NCBI GenBank assembly: GCA_015494485.1
Contig: WGBF01000538.1
Coordinates: 1 to 9,260 of the forward strand
Direction: 5' to 3'
DNA: 9,260 nt
DNA from: a bacterium
GTDB lineage: Bacteria; Calditrichota; Calditrichia; RBG-13-44-9; J042
In this document: positions 7,311 to 9,260 of the stretch, piece by piece
How the letters are laid out: each line of letters opens with the position of its first letter
Numbering within the stretch: position 1 is the stretch's first letter
Translations under genes and position numbers: made by a program
The notes under the pieces: generated by a model
Database searches by the model: none
What the model was told of the DNA's origin: nothing
Seen by the model: the letters and a program-made list of their open reading frames with translations, nothing else

Positions 7311-8197
7311 TGCGTTTTCCATACAATTATATTCAGCATGTGGCTTGTTCCCAGTTCACTGTGGGTAATAAGGGCATAATCCAGTTGAAAATAGCGGTAA
7401 TGAATGCCAAAACCGGCAGTAAAGCGATTGGGATTCCGGGTTGCCCCCAGGCGAATTTTCAAAAAGGATGTGGGGGAAAATTCGCCGCCGGCCCACATCT
7501 GGGTGACGTCGCTACCAATCTGGCGGTTGAGGTCCAGGCTGGTGACAACCCCTTCATACGGTTCGTACGCAATGCCGGCCACAATCCGCTGCGGCAGGTC
7601 CACCGGTGTTAACGCCCCCATTTGCGGGGTGTTGATGTTGGTTAGCATCACTCCTACTGATGTGCGACCATACACATTGGCCAGCAAGCCCACATCCACA
7701 CCCACGGTGGTGGCACTGCCCAGATTACCAAAGCGGGGTGAATTGCCCAGTGCCCAATGGTAGATGTTGAGTGAATACCCCACGGCCAGACTGCTGTGAA
7801 TGTCTTTCAGTAAATAAAACCCGTGGGAGAGGCGGGCCGTGTACTCACCGGAAATGCTTTGACCGTCGTAATCCACTCCAAAATATTCGACGCCCACACC
7901 GACCGCCCCGTACCGGGCCGGCAGGGGGAGTGCGGCAGCGCCAAAAATATTGGAAATGAAATTGGCACTGAACAGGCGGCCGTATGCCGAACCCACCTGC
8001 CAGGCATTAAGACGACTCAGTCCGGCCGGATTGTAAAACGGTGCCCACACGTCATTGCTGACGGCCACGCCACTACCGCCCATGGCACCAAAGCGCGCGC
8101 TGGGGTAGCGGTCCGTAAATAAGCCACCGGCCAGTACCGTGCCGGCCAGCAACAGGGTTAGCACAAACGGAACCCGAATGGCGAATATGTTTTTCAT
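7307..8197 (-). CDS. PorV-like (PorV/PorQ family) outer-membrane beta-barrel protein
   Basis: A 296-residue protein. The signal peptide is MKNIFAIRV plus a hydrophobic core, with likely cleavage after VLA at 23. The mature N-terminus has SARFGAMGGSGVAVSND (33-49) and FYNPAGL (54-60), the characteristic signature of the PorV/PorQ group of FCB barrels. The remainder is a run of short amphipathic strands with conserved Gly and aromatic residues, ending in LNIIVWKTQ. In the T9SS, PorV is an outer-membrane shuttle that takes up proteins with C-terminal sorting domains; many PorV-like paralogues outside the core system have no known role. The length is close to the smaller members of the group. The start at 8197 has AAGGA eight bases upstream; the TTG at 8221 would only add residues before a good signal peptide. 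The stop overlaps the next gene as ATGA, a sign of translational coupling to the helix-hairpin-helix barrel, and the gap to the upstream gene is 26 nt. Confidence 0.85.
   Translation of the reverse strand: MKNIFAIRVPFVLTLLLAGTVLAGGLFTDRYPSARFGAMGGSGVAVSNDVWAPFYNPAGLSRLNAWQVGSAYGRLFSANFISNIFGAAALPLPARYGAVGVGVEYFGVDYDGQSISGEYTARLSHGFYLLKDIHSSLAVGYSLNIYHWALGNSPRFGNLGSATTVGVDVGLLANVYGRTSVGVMLTNINTPQMGALTPVDLPQRIVAGIAYEPYEGVVTSLDLNRQIGSDVTQMWAGGEFSPTSFLKIRLGATRNPNRFTAGFGIHYRYFQLDYALITHSELGTSHMLNIIVWKTQ
7308..7322 (-). promoter_or_regulatory. ATGA translational-coupling junction between the PorV-like and HhH-barrel genes
   Basis: On the minus strand the HhH-barrel start ATG (7310-7308) overlaps the PorV-like stop TGA (7309-7307) as ATGA. 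Only a weak GGAA lies six bases before this start. Re-initiation by ribosomes that finish the PorV-like gene would therefore be the main route, tying the amounts of the two proteins together. An ATG at 7322 overlaps the upstream gene by 16 bases and would add MENA before the signal peptide. Confidence 0.6.
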
Positions 8198-8205
8198 AAG
8201 AACAT

Positions 8206-8210
8206 TCCTT
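8206..8210 (-). promoter_or_regulatory. Ribosome binding site of the PorV-like gene
   Basis: AAGGA on the minus strand lies eight bases before the ATG at 8197. The alternative TTG at 8221 lies upstream of this site, so the site supports the ATG start. Confidence 0.68.
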
Positions 8211-8223
8211 TTGCTACGCAATG

Positions 8224-9260
8224 TTATCGCTTTAAAAATGTACCAATCACAATCGGGGCAATTTTAACCGTTCGTTTGCCCGATTGCGGTTCAATGACTT
8301 CCAGATGGCAAATGTAGGTACCCAACGGTACGCGTTCTTTTAAATCGTCCCGACCGTCCCATTCAATGGTCTGGCGGGTGTAGCGGGCCTTTTCGCTGAG
8401 TAAGGTGGTGATTAACCGCCCGCCCAGGTCAAAAATACGCACGGTCACCTGATTGTTTACCGACCCCACATTAAACGTAATGGGAATGCGTTCACCCATT
8501 TCCGGCACAAACGGTTGAGCGGGAATTTCCAGGGACACATTGGCCAGAGAAGGCTGGAATTGTTCATCTTTTACCACCTGGTCCTGGTAGCCGGGCAAAA
8601 TCTGATAAAACACCTGGTTGCGGCTGTTAACAAACACACCGCCAACACCGGTAACATACAGGGCATCATTCACTTTAAAGAAACTCACGTCAATGCCTGT
8701 AGTGCCCCAGATGCGCACCGTAATGTCGCCGCTACCGTCATTGACCAGCACGTTGTAGTCGTACGCCGGTGTGGAAGTGGAATATTTGTCCGTAACCACA
8801 CCGTGTACCTGAACTAATGTGCCGTCCCAGCGGGGGGCATTGGCTTCCCCGGTGGACAGACGAATCGGATCCGGCAGCGGTGCGTTCTCTTCCAGCACAG
8901 TGGCGCTTAAGGGATCCAGTTGTGTGGTTTGCCGGTATTCCGAAACCACGCCATTGATGCGCACCCGATTGCCCCGCCGGTACGTGACGGTATCCGGCGT
9001 CTGGAACGCGTTAATATTAATCCCCCGCCCGGAGGCATCCTGAATGTAAGCCGACAGGCGGTCGGTGCGTAAAATGCCTGCACCAATGGTAACAACCCCT
9101 TCTACCGTGACGGCTTCGGTAAACTGTTTGGGATTGGTCTGCAGGTCATAAATCTGGTAGCGGGGATTACTACCCACCTGCAATTCCGGACTTTGGGCGA
9201 TGAACTGCGGCGAGCCGTGGGGTCCGGCTGTTTGCACCCACACAACGCTAATTACCGAAT
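8224..9260 (-). CDS. Exported protein with two OB-fold-like modules and a FlgD-Ig-like C-terminal domain (5' end outside window)
   Basis: The frame stays open to the right edge (SVISVVWVQTAG at the edge), so the gene starts outside the window; 344 full residues are visible. The GTG at 9243 is internal. Residues about 50-123 and 148-230 look like two related OB-fold-like modules. Each starts with a V-x-G-V-V-T strand, has a central strand with YIQDASGRGI or VNDGSGDITV, and continues to a G-N/D-x-V-x-V-x-G strand. Such modules occur in secreted nucleases and in surface proteins of FCB bacteria; their ligand varies and nucleic acid is only one option. Residues about 241-344 form a FlgD-Ig-like domain: PFVPEMGERIPITFNV, then IFDLGGRLITTLL, WDGRDD and PLGTYICHLEV. 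This type of C-terminus is found on T9SS-type or otherwise surface-exported proteins. No catalytic domain is seen in the visible part; one may lie upstream. It is the first visible gene of the minus-strand cluster, 26 nt before the PorV-like gene. Confidence 0.77.
   Translation of the reverse strand, partial: SVISVVWVQTAGPHGSPQFIAQSPELQVGSNPRYQIYDLQTNPKQFTEAVTVEGVVTIGAGILRTDRLSAYIQDASGRGININAFQTPDTVTYRRGNRVRINGVVSEYRQTTQLDPLSATVLEENAPLPDPIRLSTGEANAPRWDGTLVQVHGVVTDKYSTSTPAYDYNVLVNDGSGDITVRIWGTTGIDVSFFKVNDALYVTGVGGVFVNSRNQVFYQILPGYQDQVVKDEQFQPSLANVSLEIPAQPFVPEMGERIPITFNVGSVNNQVTVRIFDLGGRLITTLLSEKARYTRQTIEWDGRDDLKERVPLGTYICHLEVIEPQSGKRTVKIAPIVIGTFLKR

Noticed and set aside
7311..7322. Upstream ATG for the HhH-barrel gene (adds MENA)
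   Set aside because: The ATG at 7310 forms a classic ATGA overlap with the preceding stop and gives a normal signal peptide; the earlier ATG has no better ribosome binding site.
8198..8221. TTG start for the PorV-like gene
   Set aside because: The AAGGA site lies downstream of the TTG and at the right distance from the ATG at 8197; the extra eight residues are not needed for the signal peptide.
1..9260. tRNA, rRNA, CRISPR arrays, transposase or phage genes, direct-repeat arrays
   Set aside because: Read through on both strands and none was seen; the window is almost fully covered by six protein genes, and base composition appears even across them.

Overview
The window reads as a chromosomal segment from a Gram-negative bacterium of the FCB superphylum (Calditrichota, KSB1, Ignavibacteriota or a neighbouring lineage). 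Four observations support this: a C-terminal sorting domain containing NYPNPFNP, FlgD-Ig-like C-termini on exported proteins, two PorV/FadL-like outer-membrane barrels with the GMGG...NPAGL signature, and a moderate GC content throughout. The exact taxon cannot be settled from the sequence. I see no RNA gene, insertion sequence, CRISPR array or phage gene. Coding density is very high and no gene-free stretch exceeds 100 bases.

Left part (1-3388, + strand): the 3' portion of a TPR-array protein fused to a GT9/heptosyltransferase-like domain (cytoplasmic glycan or protein glycosylation), then a 90-base spacer. Next comes a secreted clan GH-A type glycoside hydrolase carrying a type IX secretion (T9SS) style C-terminal domain. 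A strong hairpin-plus-T-run terminator at 3414-3452 separates it from convergent genes.

Right part (3457-9260, - strand, read right to left): four closely packed same-strand genes that look like one operon. In transcription order they are: (1) an exported protein, cut by the window edge, with two OB-fold-like modules and a FlgD-Ig-like C-terminus; (2) a 296-residue PorV-like barrel; (3) an 854-residue protein with two ComEA-like double helix-hairpin-helix modules followed by about 650 residues of predicted outer-membrane beta-barrel ending in Phe; (4) a second, 421-residue PorV/FadL-like barrel. Gaps are 26 nt, a 4-nt ATGA overlap, and 23 nt. Three starts given by the longest open frames (7322, 8221, 4746) are better moved to 7310, 8197 and 4722, where Shine-Dalgarno or ATGA context supports them. 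The GH start moves likewise from 1619 to 1640.

The most interesting reading is that the right-hand operon encodes a cell-surface apparatus that handles nucleic acid or another polymer: OB-fold-like modules on an exported protein, HhH modules placed just inside an outer-membrane barrel, and two PorV-like barrels as possible partners. All parts are visible in the sequence; the joint function is inference. Two of the four HhH hairpins are degenerate, so DNA binding must be tested rather than assumed.
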